Assembly: GCF_900129725.1 (NCBI RefSeq)
Contig: NZ_FQWQ01000001.1
Coordinates: forward strand, 2,170,001-2,234,000
Direction: 5' to 3'
DNA length: 64,000 nucleotides
Source: Chryseolinea serpens
Lineage (GTDB): Bacteria; Bacteroidota; Bacteroidia; Cytophagales; Cyclobacteriaceae
The position numbers were made by a program, and so were the translations under genes. The notes beneath the pieces were generated by a model. The model was not told where the DNA came from. It did not search any database and saw only the letters and a program-made list of their open reading frames with translations. Below, piece after piece: positions 44,317 through 53,475 of this stretch. Position 1 is the stretch's first letter. Each line of letters starts with the position of its first letter.

Positions 44317-45386
44317 ACCCTCAAATTTGAAGTAATAGTGGGCATAAGCTGTATGCGTTATTCTTTTTATGGCTGCTTGAGACTCTTTCCAACATCGCGG
44401 CAAATTTCGTGGTATTCGGTGTTGGCAGAGTTTGAGGATGATATTGCGTAAATGGGATGTGCCTGCCAGGTAACTTCCCAAGTCATTCCTGGGCGTGGAC
44501 ACGATTAGCCTTTTGAATCTCTTGGAGTGAGAAAAGGTTTCGAAGAAATGCAAAACTTGTTGATGCCTTCCCGTTGTTCGGCAAACGTCTACATCAGACG
44601 TATACGCCTCCATCGATAACAGGCGGCAACACAAAGTTATCTTTTAGAAAAATTTGAATGGAGGCGAAGTTAATGGGGTAATCGAGCACAGTGATATCAT
44701 AGATATCGGCGGTCTCCGGTATTCATTTGAGATCTAATCTAGGCGCTGCTGTTGACTCCTACATTATGATTCGATTTACTGTGGGAAAATCGAGTTACAC
44801 AGAATTCAGCTGAAGTCGGTCAAACTGTCTGATTCAGTTAGCTGGCCGCGTAGCCCTGATTGTCCAAAGTCGGCCTTAAGATGCGGCCTTGATTAGCGGA
44901 ATCCATACAACATCAAGATGATTCCTTCCGCCCAAGGATAGGAGTAGTCACAACGTTCCTTATGGTGTGATACTGAGAGTAGCTCATCGACTGCCACCAT
45001 GCTAACGATATCTTCTGTGCAATGGCCGTGTCGGGCAAGAAGCTACTCTCAATCTAACTCTCCAGATAGTATTAAAAGCCCCATCGCGACATAATGTCCG
45101 GTGGGCCCGGGAGTTGATCACAAACCTTTTCTCTGGTCGACGGGCACATTCCGTTGTTTACCTACAGGATTATGTTAATAGCATAACCCTTGAAAGCCCT
45201 CTGAGACCTCCGATTCAACTTCCACACTTGCTGTGCATACTGAACGGCTTCTAACCTGACTTGCGATCCACCATGAAAATCCTCAATCGCCGAGCATCCT
45301 AGTACGGAACTACGTTGTGGATAGAAATCAAGATGACTTTGGCGAAATCGTTGTGGGGGGGGTTAAGGTACCCTCGCTTTAAGAGA
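44317..45386. other. Gene-poor degenerate region at the accessory border
   Basis: About 1.07 kb with no convincing gene. A 118-codon minus-strand frame (44278-44634) begins in ordinary sequence and ends inside the hairpin repeat; it has no recognisable motif. The remainder is full of stops in all frames and looks like decayed sequence. Confidence 0.5.
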
Positions 45387-45887
45387 TTATTTTATTCGCT
45401 TTTCGTATAAAAAACTGCCTTTCCTATTAGGAGATGGAGTTTTTTTCAGTTTCTTCTCAACAACAAGTTTCTTCAGGACTCCAGAAGTAGCAGAACTACT
45501 TAGACGCACGCTGTACAAATCCACGCATTTTCCTGTTATTTCTAGAACCGACCTCGGTTTTTCCAAGTAGTCGGTATGTAATAATTCTATAATGGTAGCG
45601 GTTGTCGCGGGGCGATTTTTTTTTCGATGAAGTAGACTGAAGTCTGTGTTGAGTTTAAGAGGGAATTCAAACCTAAGAAGTTCGTCTGGATACTTACCGA
45701 GTGCAATAGCTATGGCTTTGATCGTATGCATATTAGCAGCGTGCCTGCCATTTTCAATTCGCGAGATTTGATTCACTTCCATTTTAGACTCCGTTGCCAA
45801 CTGATCCTGCGACCATTGCTTCTCTTCCCGCAGACGCCGGACGTGTTTTCCAAAAGCCTTTTGAAATTCTTTATCCTTATTCCTCAC
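45387..45887 (-). CDS. XRE-family transcriptional regulator
   Basis: 166 aa. The N-terminal Cro/C1-type HTH spans about 8-65 (FGKHVRRLREEKQWSQDQLATESKMEVNQISRIENGRH), followed by about 95 residues without a recognised domain that contain a probable second winged-helix-like segment. Such stand-alone regulators are typical of mobile elements in Bacteroidota. Lower GC than the core genes. Confidence 0.85.
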   Translation of the reverse strand: MRNKDKEFQKAFGKHVRRLREEKQWSQDQLATESKMEVNQISRIENGRHAANMHTIKAIAIALGKYPDELLRFEFPLKLNTDFSLLHRKKNRPATTATIIELLHTDYLEKPRSVLEITGKCVDLYSVRLSSSATSGVLKKLVVEKKLKKTPSPNRKGSFLYEKRIK

Positions 45888-46061
45888 TCAGGGCAAACTG
45901 CGCCCCCTTAATGGTTAGTTTATTATCAAATTTGTATATAAACTGATTATTCTATATTTTTGATAGAGTTTAAAGAGAACCAAAAAACCGAAGGCATTCT
46001 TATTGGCGATGCCTGAGAAACACCGCGTAGGTCACAATGCCCAAATTTGAATCCATTTGAT

Positions 46062-46690
46062 CGGTTGAGTTTCCCTTCAAGAAAATAAGCCCAGCGAAGA
46101 GGGGCCTTCAGATTTTTCGTTACATGATTTCGAGTCGTTAGCGGCATATTCCATTCTCCGTATGAAACAACGTTGAAAACTAGTTAACCCAATTTTGGAC
46201 AAATTGTCCAGACCAATTTGATTATCGACTGTGAATGTTCAGGATTTCTCAGTCAATTTAAGAAGGTAAGACCACCTGAAAACATAATGTCATTCCGCGC
46301 CATTGGGCTTTACAGTAGTTTTCGTTAGGATTTTTTGGAAATGACAGGAGTCATTTGATAATTTTAGAGTAGATGCAGCTGCAATAGCTCCATAGCGCTT
46401 TTAGAATAAAGCTTTTGATTCATGAAATCACGATTTTTAGCTCAGATGACCATAGAGGAATTCAAAATTCTTTTGAGAGAAATTTTGAAGGAAGTATTGG
46501 ATGAAGAAAAACGAACTGGTCTGGATACCGATAGCTTATTAAACACTCGGGAGGCTGCCCTTCTGTTGAATCTAGAGGTCACAACTTTATACGACAAAAC
46601 TTCTCAACGATTAATACCACATTATAAGCGCGGTAAAAAAGTATTGTTCAAAAAGTCCGAGTTGCTTGCATGGATTGAGGCAGGAAAAGT
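46062..46690 (+). repeat. Segmental duplication, copy 1
   Basis: About 630 bp nearly collinear with 48475-49080: both contain the same leader, the palindrome TGGACAAATTGTCCA (46196-46210; 48609-48623) and an HTH gene. Identity is high, with scattered small indels in the leader and one codon lost in the gene. Confidence 0.85.
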
Positions 46691-46751
46691 TGCAACTACA
46701 CAAGATATCCAAAAAGATGCTTCCCAACATATTTGGAAGAGAATGCCCTGA
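46422..46751 (+). CDS. Helix-turn-helix (excisionase-type) protein
   Basis: 109 aa. Residues about 40-85 are a MerR/Xis-like winged helix (LLNTREAALLLNLEVTTLYDKTSQRLIPHYKRGKKVLFKKSELLAWIE), the HTH_17 pattern found in excisionases and mobilisation regulators of Bacteroidota elements. A helical N-terminal extension (MTIEEFKILLREILKEVL) precedes it. A second, broken copy lies at 48833. The conserved 15-bp palindrome in both leaders is a candidate binding site. Confidence 0.82.
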   Translation: MKSRFLAQMTIEEFKILLREILKEVLDEEKRTGLDTDSLLNTREAALLLNLEVTTLYDKTSQRLIPHYKRGKKVLFKKSELLAWIEAGKVATTQDIQKDASQHIWKRMP

Positions 46752-46909
46752 TTATTTCCCGCCAGTGAGGGTTTTGTATTTTCCAAGCCTTCCGCGCGGC
46801 TAATGGTCGCTGGTATTGGGGTTGCCCCTAGTCATAAGGTTGCCAAAGCACATATCAACACAATAAGAACTTTGGGTGGAAGAAAGGAAAATCCAAATAA
46901 AAATCAAGC

Positions 46910-47575
46910 CTAACGGATTAACTGTTGTCGCCATTCGTCAAAGGATTTTTGAAGTGCACTTAAAAATGCGTTGCTCTCTTGCGCCCCTGATATAGCATAC
47001 TTTCTGTTAAACACAAAAAATGGTACGCCACGAACACCTACTTGCCTGGCCTCATCAATATCTGCTCGAACATTGTCGGCATAACTTCCGTTTTCCAATG
47101 CTGTTTGCAAAGCATTTGTGTCCAGTCCTATCTCTTTTCCCAGCTCAATGAGTGTTTGATAATCATCTATGTTCTTTCCATCGGTAAAGTACGAGCGGAA
47201 TAATATTTCTTCAGCTTCATTTTGTCTATTGTCTTGCTTTGAAAAATGCGTAAACCTGTGAGCATTAAAACTGTTCGCAACAACGGATCTTTCAAAATTA
47301 TAAGTCAGACCTACTTGTCTTGCCAATTGCTTTACGTGGTCATTCATCCCTTTCGCCTGCTCGATACTCATGCCTTTATGTTCTGACAAAAATTGATGTA
47401 TATTTTTATCAATTCGTGTTTTAATTTCTGGGGCGAGTTGAAAGCTCTTCCATATTACTTGCACTTCGTCTTTATCCGGAAATTGCGATAATGCATTTTC
47501 AAATTTTCGTTTTCCAATATAACAGAATGGACACATCACATCGCTCCATATCTCAACTTTCATTTTATCTTCCAT
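46910..47575 (-). CDS. DsbA-family oxidoreductase, FrnE type
   Basis: 221 aa. Thioredoxin fold with a helical insert: IWSDVMCPFCYIGKRKFENAL carries the CxxC motif (CPFC), and the cis-Pro region is GVRGVPFFVFNRKYAISGAQ. FrnE-type proteins are cytoplasmic disulfide isomerase-like enzymes tied to oxidative stress and polyketide pathways. The start may be the ATG at 47575 or 47563. The palindromic region 47690-47754 upstream probably controls it. Confidence 0.9.
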   Translation of the reverse strand: MEDKMKVEIWSDVMCPFCYIGKRKFENALSQFPDKDEVQVIWKSFQLAPEIKTRIDKNIHQFLSEHKGMSIEQAKGMNDHVKQLARQVGLTYNFERSVVANSFNAHRFTHFSKQDNRQNEAEEILFRSYFTDGKNIDDYQTLIELGKEIGLDTNALQTALENGSYADNVRADIDEARQVGVRGVPFFVFNRKYAISGAQESNAFLSALQKSFDEWRQQLIR

Positions 47576-47722
47576 ATCTGACCTGCTGTTAATTCTTTTG
47601 CGTTCTTCCCGGTTGGCCTTGAGCCATCGTGAACACGAATAATAGGATGTACTTCACAACATCTTTGATTTGACTTCCTTTTTTAGCAAATGTATGTACT
47701 TTTAATATACATTAGTAACTCC

Positions 47723-47754
47723 TATACTACAGTATGTCGGTATACTGTAGTATA
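47723..47754. promoter_or_regulatory. Perfect 13-bp inverted repeat upstream of frnE
   Basis: TATACTACAGTAT and ATACTGTAGTATA separated by 6 bases. TACT...AGTA half-sites recall HxlR-type operators, and frnE genes often sit beside an hxlR gene, but no such gene is present here. Confidence 0.7.
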
Positions 47755-48195
47755 TCACTAGTAATACAGCAAAAAATTGAGAAGCTTGAGTTTTACATCA
47801 TCGCCGTCGCATTGACAGAAGAAGAAAGGGCAAAAGAATTCAACGAGTTAAATTCAACGGGTTCACTTTATTCAAATCAAATAAAGGTGGGGAATGGTTT
47901 GGGGAGATTCGATGCCCTTGACCACTTTATTTCGCGAGGATGTGACCAGCGCAAATTAAGTGATTGGGTGCTGGTGCATATTAAGTACAGGAAAAACGGT
48001 AGTGAAGTTATTTTGACAGATGGTAGCCATCAAGCCATTGCCTATGATATTGAAGTGATTGATGATGTATACGTTGTGGGAGTTGAAAGAAATGCAGACG
48101 GTAAAGATGTACCGAAATACTGGAAAAACGGTAGTCCAATTGTTTTGAACCAAGGATCGAGCGCCACTGGCACGTTGGGTATTCTTGTTCAATAA
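47734..48195 (+). pseudogene. Chimeric frame: repeat-element sequence joined to YWKNG-repeat protein fragment
   Basis: The 153-codon frame is a mosaic. Bases about 47908-47965 are the left end of the 210-bp element (CTTGACCACTTTATTTCG). After that the translation shows a Bacteroidota YWKNG repeat: KYRKNGSEVILTDGSH, then DDVYVVGVERNADGK and PKYWKNGSPIVLN. The upstream part has no recognisable family. It is most likely a remnant of a larger surface protein gene broken by an insertion. Confidence 0.6.
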
Positions 48196-48211
48196 GAATT
48201 GCCTCTGTAAC

Positions 48212-48420
48212 GTGGACATTTTGCTACCCTTGACCACTTTGTTTCGTGAGGGTGTGATCACCTAAAGTTATTTTATGAGGATCATGCCCTATACAAGTAT
48301 AACTTCCTCAATGTCAAAGGGTGTGATGGTCAATTTGTCGCGGAACCGATTGATTGTGTTACGAAATAAGGTAGTCACCGAAAAACGAAATGAAGTGGTC
48401 AACGACCTCGGAATTTCTAT
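48212..48420 (+). mobile_element. 210-bp MITE-like element, diverged copy
   Basis: Same layout and length (209 bp) as the copies at 52403 and 61157: GTGGACATTTTGCTACCCTT at the left, TTTCGTGAGGGTGTGATCACC inside, and AGTGGTCAACGACCTCGGAA at the right. Confidence 0.7.
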
Positions 48421-48474
48421 TTTAGCAGGTGAATTTGTCGGTACGTATAGTGTTCACGGGGTGATTTTGCGGCG

Positions 48475-49080
48475 CGGTTGAGTCTCCCTTCATGAAAATA
48501 AGCCCATCGGAAAGCGCCCTCAGATCTTTCATTACGTGATTTTGAGTCGTGAGCGGCTTATTTCATTCTCCGCATGAAACAACGTTGGAAACTAGTTTAA
48601 CCCAATTTTGGACAAATTGTCCAAAGCAATTTGATTATCGACGTGATTGTTCAGGATTTTCTCAGTCAATTTAGGAAGGTCAGACCACTTGAAAAATAAC
48701 GTCATTCCGCGCCATTGGCTTTACGGTAGTTTTCGTTAGGATTTTTTGGATATGACCGGAGTCATTTGATAAGTTTAGAGTAGATGCAGCTGCAACAGCT
48801 CCATAGTGCTTTTAAAACAAAACTTTTGATTCATGAAATCACAATTATTAGGTCAGATGACCATAGAGGAATTCAAAATTCTTTTCAAAGAAACTTACAA
48901 TGAAGTATTGGAAGAAAAACGAACTGGTCTGAATACCGACAGCTTATTAAACACTCGGGAGGCTGCCCTTCTGTTGAATCTAGAGGTCGCAACTTTATAC
49001 GACAAAACTTCTCAACGGTTAATACCACATTATAAGCGCGGCAAAAAAGTATTGTTCAAAAAGTCCGAGTTGCTTGCATG
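48475..49080 (+). repeat. Segmental duplication, copy 2
   Basis: Second copy of 46062-46690. Its right limit coincides with the left end of the 210-bp element at 49079. Confidence 0.85.
48833..49080 (+). pseudogene. Second HTH (excisionase-type) gene, truncated by element insertion
   Basis: Codes for the same protein as 46422 through KKSELLA, then runs into the inserted 210-bp element (CGESEVADHL is element sequence) and stays open until 49366. About 25 native C-terminal residues are lost, and the long tail is not a real domain. Confidence 0.75.
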
Positions 49081-49291
49081 TGGAGAATCCGAAGTGGCTG
49101 ACCATCTTTTTCCGTTTTGCCCTGACCATCAATTTTCAGATGACGTGACCACCCAATTCCGCCACCATTTGACCAGAAACGAGTCTAGCAATCAAGGGGT
49201 TCGAAACCTAGGCGAAGTTCAAGTCCCTCAGGTAACTTTAGCTGGTCACGCCCTCCTGAAACAACGTGGTCAATGGGGTCGGAATCTCCAC
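49079..49291 (+). mobile_element. 210-bp MITE-like element inserted in HTH gene
   Basis: Ends TGTGGAGAATCCGAAGTGGC and TGGGGTCGGAATCTCCAC; 213 bp. The interior is diverged but retains several TGACCA boxes. Confidence 0.7.
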
Positions 49292-49299
49292 GCTATGGG

Positions 49300-49502
49300 C
49301 GGCAAATCAATTTCGAAACCCATTCAATATTTCCAGGAACCAGGTGATGAGAGCTGCCAAGATTAAGTCGAAAACCACTTACCATAAGGTGGTCGAGGAC
49401 CTTGTGACTCTCGGATATTGCAGATACAAGCCGTCGTATCATCCTTCTCGACGAAGCGAGCTATTCATATTGTTTAAACTTGGAGTTATACAATATGACT
49501 AA
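49300..49502 (+). pseudogene. C-terminal fragment of a mobile-element protein
   Basis: Translation NISRNQVMRAAKIKSKTTYH and the continuation LVTLGYCRYKPSYHP matches a phrase common in small DNA-binding proteins of Bacteroidota integrative elements. The 5' part is missing, cut by the preceding element. Confidence 0.55.
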
Positions 49503-49593
49503 AGGATAAGCTGGAGGTAGGATGAGGAACTAGTTAAGTATATCCAATCCATTAAACTATTTAGCGTCGCCTATTCAAAAAAAATAATACGCG

Positions 49594-49929
49594 TTAAGTC
49601 TTGATTATAGGTAGGTTGTTTCCTATATTAAGTGAATGGAGCCCATCGCGCTGTTTCGCAAGAAACACGATGATGGGTTTCTTTATGTCAATTTCGGAAA
49701 CTCTTCCATCTATAATGATTGTACTGTAATTAGCGAAACTCTTAAGAGGGCTACGAAGCCGGCTGTAGAACTTCAAGTGTCGGAGAAGTGGATTGTCGAA
49801 TGGGAGCGGTAGCCAACCGTAATCAGAACTCCGAAAACAAACCATGGGATACCTAATCCAATGAACAACAATAGGGAGATCTAACGACTCAAGTTTAACG
49901 TACGGCGGACAGATACTTGCGTATGACAA
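49594..49929 (-). CDS. Doubtful 111-codon open frame
   Basis: No motif recognised; the amino-acid mix is protein-like in its C-terminal half (SEIDIKKPIIVFLAKQRDG), but there is no context support. It could be a gene fragment. Confidence 0.25.
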   Translation of the reverse strand: MSYASICPPYVKLESLDLPIVVHWIRYPMVCFRSSDYGWLPLPFDNPLLRHLKFYSRLRSPLKSFANYSTIIIDGRVSEIDIKKPIIVFLAKQRDGLHSLNIGNNLPIIKT

Positions 49930-50086
49930 AGGAAGTCTATTCAGGCAAACAGAGCGAATGCGAAGTGAAAAAATAAAAAGAAGAAAGACCTAAGGCTGTT
50001 AGCCGATGTCGCATTTCAAGAAAGTTTTTAAAAAATATGAGAGTCATGCCTTTAGTCCTGTAGACACAAATAAAACCCTAACAAAT

Positions 50087-50704
50087 ATGAAAGCAAAACT
50101 TGTACTTCAATTAGCAATTAAGATTACTTTCCTAGTTTTTCTATTTGCATCTATCGGTTCATTCGCGCAGGAAACCTATACAGAGAATGTCAGATTTGTA
50201 CACACTGGAGCAAGTTCCAGCAACCCCAAATTCTATAATCAAACAGTCTTCCCAAAAAACGGATACTATGCTATAAGTGTTGATTATTCGCCTGACGGAC
50301 AATCAGGGTGTGGCTGGTGTTATCCAAACGATAGAAATCAAGGTACACCGAAAATAAACAATTATGGAGAGAGTGTGACACTTAGTACAAAGTGCGATGG
50401 GTTACCATGTAACTTCTATTACGCCATTACTTTTAAAAAGTACTTTTTTGACGAAACATTAATTAAAATAACAAAGGACAATGAGGAAAATTTATCTTCT
50501 AATATTTGGGCCGAGAATACGGGTGGTAAAGAAATTGAATTAATCTATAAGGTGGAAACATATGACCCGGGTTCAGCTAAGTATACAAGTAGAACATCAT
50601 CCGTAAAAATTCCTGGATTCTCAAAGACTCGACTAATCCCTCGCTATAAGAGGATTGACAATACATTAAGAGAAGATTTTCTGACAGCTTTATATACAAA
50701 ATGA
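50087..50704 (+). CDS. Secreted protein of unknown function
   Basis: 205 aa from the ATG at 50087, which begins a clean signal peptide ending at GSFAQ; a longer frame from 50006 would put 27 hydrophilic residues in front. The mature part is beta-rich with two Cys pairs (SGCGWCYPN and TKCDGLPCNF). AT-rich compared with the core genes. No family recognised. A 210-bp element follows 33 bp after its stop. Confidence 0.65.
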   Translation: MKAKLVLQLAIKITFLVFLFASIGSFAQETYTENVRFVHTGASSSNPKFYNQTVFPKNGYYAISVDYSPDGQSGCGWCYPNDRNQGTPKINNYGESVTLSTKCDGLPCNFYYAITFKKYFFDETLIKITKDNEENLSSNIWAENTGGKEIELIYKVETYDPGSAKYTSRTSSVKIPGFSKTRLIPRYKRIDNTLREDFLTALYTK

Positions 50705-50736
50705 AATCGGGCACGCCCATTCCGGGAAGAGGGGGC

Positions 50737-50946
50737 TGGAGATTCTGCTACCCGTGAACACCTAATTCCGCGGAGGTGTGAGCAGTGATAAGTTAACTTA
50801 GGATTCCAGACGGCACATAGATTGCAATTGATTAGTAGCCAACGAGGCAAGTGGTCAATTGATTGCGGAATCAGTTGACCGCACCCGCGGAATGGATTGA
50901 TCATAGGCTCGCGGAAAAAAGTGTTCACAGGTCCCGGAATCTCCAC
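50737..50946 (+). mobile_element. 210-bp MITE-like element
   Basis: 210 bp with ends TGGAGATTCTGCTACCCG and AGGTCCCGGAATCTCCA. The inside keeps GTGGTCAATTG and TTGACCGCA boxes. Confidence 0.65.
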
Positions 50947-51156
50947 TATATCGTCAAACCGGTGGAATTTGACAATTTCGCACAGACCGTCATTGATTTG
51001 GGGCTGTATTGGGTGGTATTAAACAAATTTCCGCACTAAATACCTGGCCAGCACGCATTTTCATTATTTTCTGAACTTCGAAGTTTTATAACCCCGCTGT
51101 CCAGTTCTCTGTCACAGTGGTTTCAAAATCTTGATGATGGCTTAATTTTGATCACC

Positions 51157-52299
51157 ATGGATACAGTCCTAAGAATACTGATTATCGAAGACGTTCAAGA
51201 CGATGTTATTCTTATAAAACACGCCCTTAAAAAGGACGGCATTCAATTTGAAATGGTGCAAGTAGACTCTCAAGAATTGTTTGTCAATGCCTTGCAAGAG
51301 TATGGCCCGCATGTCATTTTATCAGACCATTCTTTGCCCCAATTCAATTCCATGGAAGCTTTGAAGATTTGCCGGAAGCAGGGTCTGAATATTCCCTTTA
51401 TTCTTGTTACCGGCACCATGTCGGAAGAATTCGCTGTCAGCTGTCTTAAACTAGGAGCCGATGATTATGTGTTGAAACTAAACCTCACCAGACTTTCATC
51501 CGCCATAGTCAACGCCCTCAAACAAAAAAAGGCAGATTCAGAACGAAAGGAAGCGGAGAGAGCATTGCAACGACAAAACAAGGAACTTGTAAAAATCAAT
51601 GAGGAGTTAGATAAATTTGTTTATAGCGTTTCGCACAATCTAAGAGCCCCCTTAACATCCGTTCTTGGACTCGTAAACATTGGACGTCTCGAGGATGGCA
51701 AGAAAGATGATTCGTTTCAACCCCTGTTCGATATGATGGAAAAGAGCATTCGGAAATTGGATGCCACGCTGAAGGAAATCCTGGATTACTCCCGCAATGC
51801 GCGCAGCGACATCAATATTGAAAAGGTTGATCTTGCTTCGATCATTCAAATATCTTTGGAGAGTTCAGAATTTATTGAGGGATATGACCAAGTAAAAAAA
51901 GAAATCTCCGTTCGCAACGATGAGATAGCCTTCTACTCCGATAGCCATCGCCTGGGGGCTATTTTTGATGACCTCATATCCAATGCTATCCGGTATCGCG
52001 ACATTTACAAAACCCAATCGAGGTTGGCAATTGAAGTTGAAATAACTGAAAGCACTATGCATATTTTTTTTAAAGACAATGGTGTCGGCATAGCAGAAGA
52101 ACTTGTTCCTAGAATCTTCGAAATGTTCTTTAGGGCAACCGAAAAAAGTGAAGGGGCGGGCCTTGGTTTATACATTGTAATGGAGATGACAAAAAAACTT
52201 AGTGGGACAATTGAGGTACAATCGATCTTTGGAGAAGGCACTGCGTTCCATTTGATAATTCCAAATGTGATCAACAAACAGATCTATGATACCCAATAG
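51157..52299 (+). CDS. Receiver-histidine kinase (REC-HisKA-HATPase)
   Basis: 380 aa from ATG 51157; no membrane helices, so cytoplasmic. The N-terminal receiver has IIEDVQDD, the phospho-Asp in ILSDHSLPQF and a Lys in YVLKLN. A coiled coil (KADSERKEAERALQRQNKEL) leads to the H box VYSVSHNLRAPLTS, then ISNAIRYRD, DNGVGI and GAGLGLYIV. The receiver-first order suggests control of its kinase by an upstream phosphodonor. No partner gene is adjacent, and it stands between two 210-bp elements. Confidence 0.9.
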   Translation: MDTVLRILIIEDVQDDVILIKHALKKDGIQFEMVQVDSQELFVNALQEYGPHVILSDHSLPQFNSMEALKICRKQGLNIPFILVTGTMSEEFAVSCLKLGADDYVLKLNLTRLSSAIVNALKQKKADSERKEAERALQRQNKELVKINEELDKFVYSVSHNLRAPLTSVLGLVNIGRLEDGKKDDSFQPLFDMMEKSIRKLDATLKEILDYSRNARSDINIEKVDLASIIQISLESSEFIEGYDQVKKEISVRNDEIAFYSDSHRLGAIFDDLISNAIRYRDIYKTQSRLAIEVEITESTMHIFFKDNGVGIAEELVPRIFEMFFRATEKSEGAGLGLYIVMEMTKKLSGTIEVQSIFGEGTAFHLIIPNVINKQIYDTQ

Positions 52300-52402
52300 C
52301 CTCAAGGGCTTTACGAGGTCTTCGCTGCACAACGCTATAAGTTGATAAGAAAGAGGCACAAGGGTTCGACTGTTTCATAGTCACTTATTAACAACTACTC
52401 TA

Positions 52403-52611
52403 TGTGGAGATTCCGAGTTGGTTGACCACTTCATTTCGTGAGGGTGTGATCACCGTAAGTTAAGCATGGATTCAATGGTGTTGGGACGTAACTTCAAGAT
52501 AGTCAATACGAGGTGTGGTCAATCCCTCGTGGAATAAATTATTCGATGGTCCGGAAAGTTGTGGTCACAGGAGTACGAAACCTAGTGGTCAACCACCTCG
52601 GAATCTCCACA
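52403..52611 (+). mobile_element. 210-bp MITE-like element (reference copy)
   Basis: 209 bp with terminal inverted repeats TGTGGAGATTCCGAGTTGGT and CACCTCGGAATCTCCACA, internal TTTCGTGAGGGTGTGATCACC and several TGACCA/TGGTCA boxes. A second right end (CCCGGAATCTCCA, to 52652) follows directly, suggesting nested or aborted insertions. Confidence 0.85.
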
Positions 52612-52687
52612 CTGGCTCGTGAAATGAAATGGTCAACTACCCGGAATCTCCAATCAGCAAGAAAGTCGGGCTAATTCAAAAAAATAG

Positions 52688-52717
52688 AAAAACCCCGACT
52701 TTCAATCCGGGGTTTTT
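52688..52717. terminator. Rho-independent terminator
   Basis: Stem AAAAACCCCG / CGGGGTTTTT, 10 bp, loop of 10 bases. It is about 390 bp after the kinase stop and may have belonged to it before element insertion. Confidence 0.65.
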
Positions 52718-52750
52718 AAAGGACCAAAGATAAGGACCCATACGTTAGAC

Positions 52751-52770
52751 TTTAGCCCTTCGGGGCTAAA
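52751..52770. other. Hairpin with TTCG tetraloop
   Basis: Perfect 8-bp stem TTTAGCCC / GGGCTAAA closed by TTCG, an unusually stable RNA tetraloop. There is no T tract, so the role is unclear. Confidence 0.6.
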
Positions 52771-52943
52771 TATAACACAAGCCAACTAGACATTAGAGGA
52801 CATGTATGTTACTTAGCTTTTTTTTGACAAAGGGAATGTATGCCGGCAAAAAAATCCAACCTGTATTATTTCCAATGTCCGCTATTCATTTTCCAATTTC
52901 GCCTACGGGATGGCCTTTGTCACTTTTATAGTTTGAAATTCCG

Positions 52944-53093
52944 TTAGCAAAACGAGTTAGTCCTTTGATCCATCAGGTAGTAAGCAACCTGCGATGCCAC
53001 CAGGAACGCAAACAATACGCCTTGTGAATGTACGATCAAAGCACTATTACCACCTTTGTGAATCAGCTTTTCACTGCAACACATCCCTCCCAT
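52944..53093 (-). CDS. Possible 49-residue membrane protein
   Basis: ATG-to-TAA frame starting MGGMCCSEKLIHKGG, then a hydrophobic stretch (LFAFLVASQVAYYLM). A dicysteine lies near the N-terminus. It is divergent from the helical-protein gene at 53197, 7 bases from the FNR-like box. No symmetric -7 element serves this side, so regulation by the boxes is uncertain. Confidence 0.4.
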   Translation of the reverse strand: MGGMCCSEKLIHKGGNSALIVHSQGVLFAFLVASQVAYYLMDQRTNSFC

Positions 53094-53100
53094 CAAAGCA

Positions 53101-53166
53101 TTGACTTTAATCAATGTTCTAATTGATTATTTTCAATCTCAATTAGTCAAAGACGGCCTAAATTTG
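53101..53166 (+). promoter_or_regulatory. Dual FNR-like boxes and -7 element of the 53197 gene
   Basis: Box TTGACTTTAATCAA (53101-53114, centre 53107.5), second box TTGATTATTTTCAA (53123-53136, centre 53129.5) and TAAATTTG (53159-53166). Centres are 51.5 and 29.5 bp from the first base of the -7 element, identical to the promoters at 56640-56735 and 58272-58337. Confidence 0.8.
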
Positions 53167-53196
53167 CATTCAATTTATACTAAATCGAGGTTTTTT

Positions 53197-53460
53197 ATGG
53201 ACACCTTTTGTGATCAAGTGATAACTGCGATCAAGGCTGCAGAAAACGAGGGTGAATTAATAAAAGTTATTAGCTATTCTATGTCACGGCTCCGGCTGGT
53301 GAAAAATTCCAATCATGAATTCAGTTACATCATAAGCATAATTCTCTCACTTCGAAACACTGACTTAACAAATCTTTCTTTGCAAACCCGCCACAACATT
53401 AAGCTTGCAATTGCTATTTTCGGGCAATTCCAGAAGGAAAAATCGGAACACATTTCCTGA
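53197..53460 (+). CDS. Small helical protein (family member C)
   Basis: 87 aa from ATG 53197 (MDTFCDQVITAIKAAENEGEL). The longer frame starting with TTG at 53101 is rejected because it runs through the two operator boxes and the -7 element. It is predicted all-helical and aligns with the proteins at 56349 and 54705: an IKAA.NE.ELIKVIS block, a basic patch SRLRL, and the end IKLAIAIFGQFQKE. The family is not recognised. The promoter is under the FNR-like boxes at 53101-53136. Confidence 0.75.
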   Translation: MDTFCDQVITAIKAAENEGELIKVISYSMSRLRLVKNSNHEFSYIISIILSLRNTDLTNLSLQTRHNIKLAIAIFGQFQKEKSEHIS

Positions 53461-53475
53461 TCAATTACCGCATCA

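Noticed and set aside
44278-44634. 118-codon minus-strand frame as a gene
   Set aside because: No motif, ends inside a hairpin repeat, no context; treated as chance.
44640-45380. Ribosomal RNA fragment or transposase relic
   Set aside because: No conserved rRNA block or transposase motif could be identified by eye; left as degenerate sequence.
53101-53196. TTG start extending the helical protein at 53197
   Set aside because: The TTG is the first triplet of an FNR-like box and the extension covers the whole promoter. The paralogue at 56349 shows the same situation.
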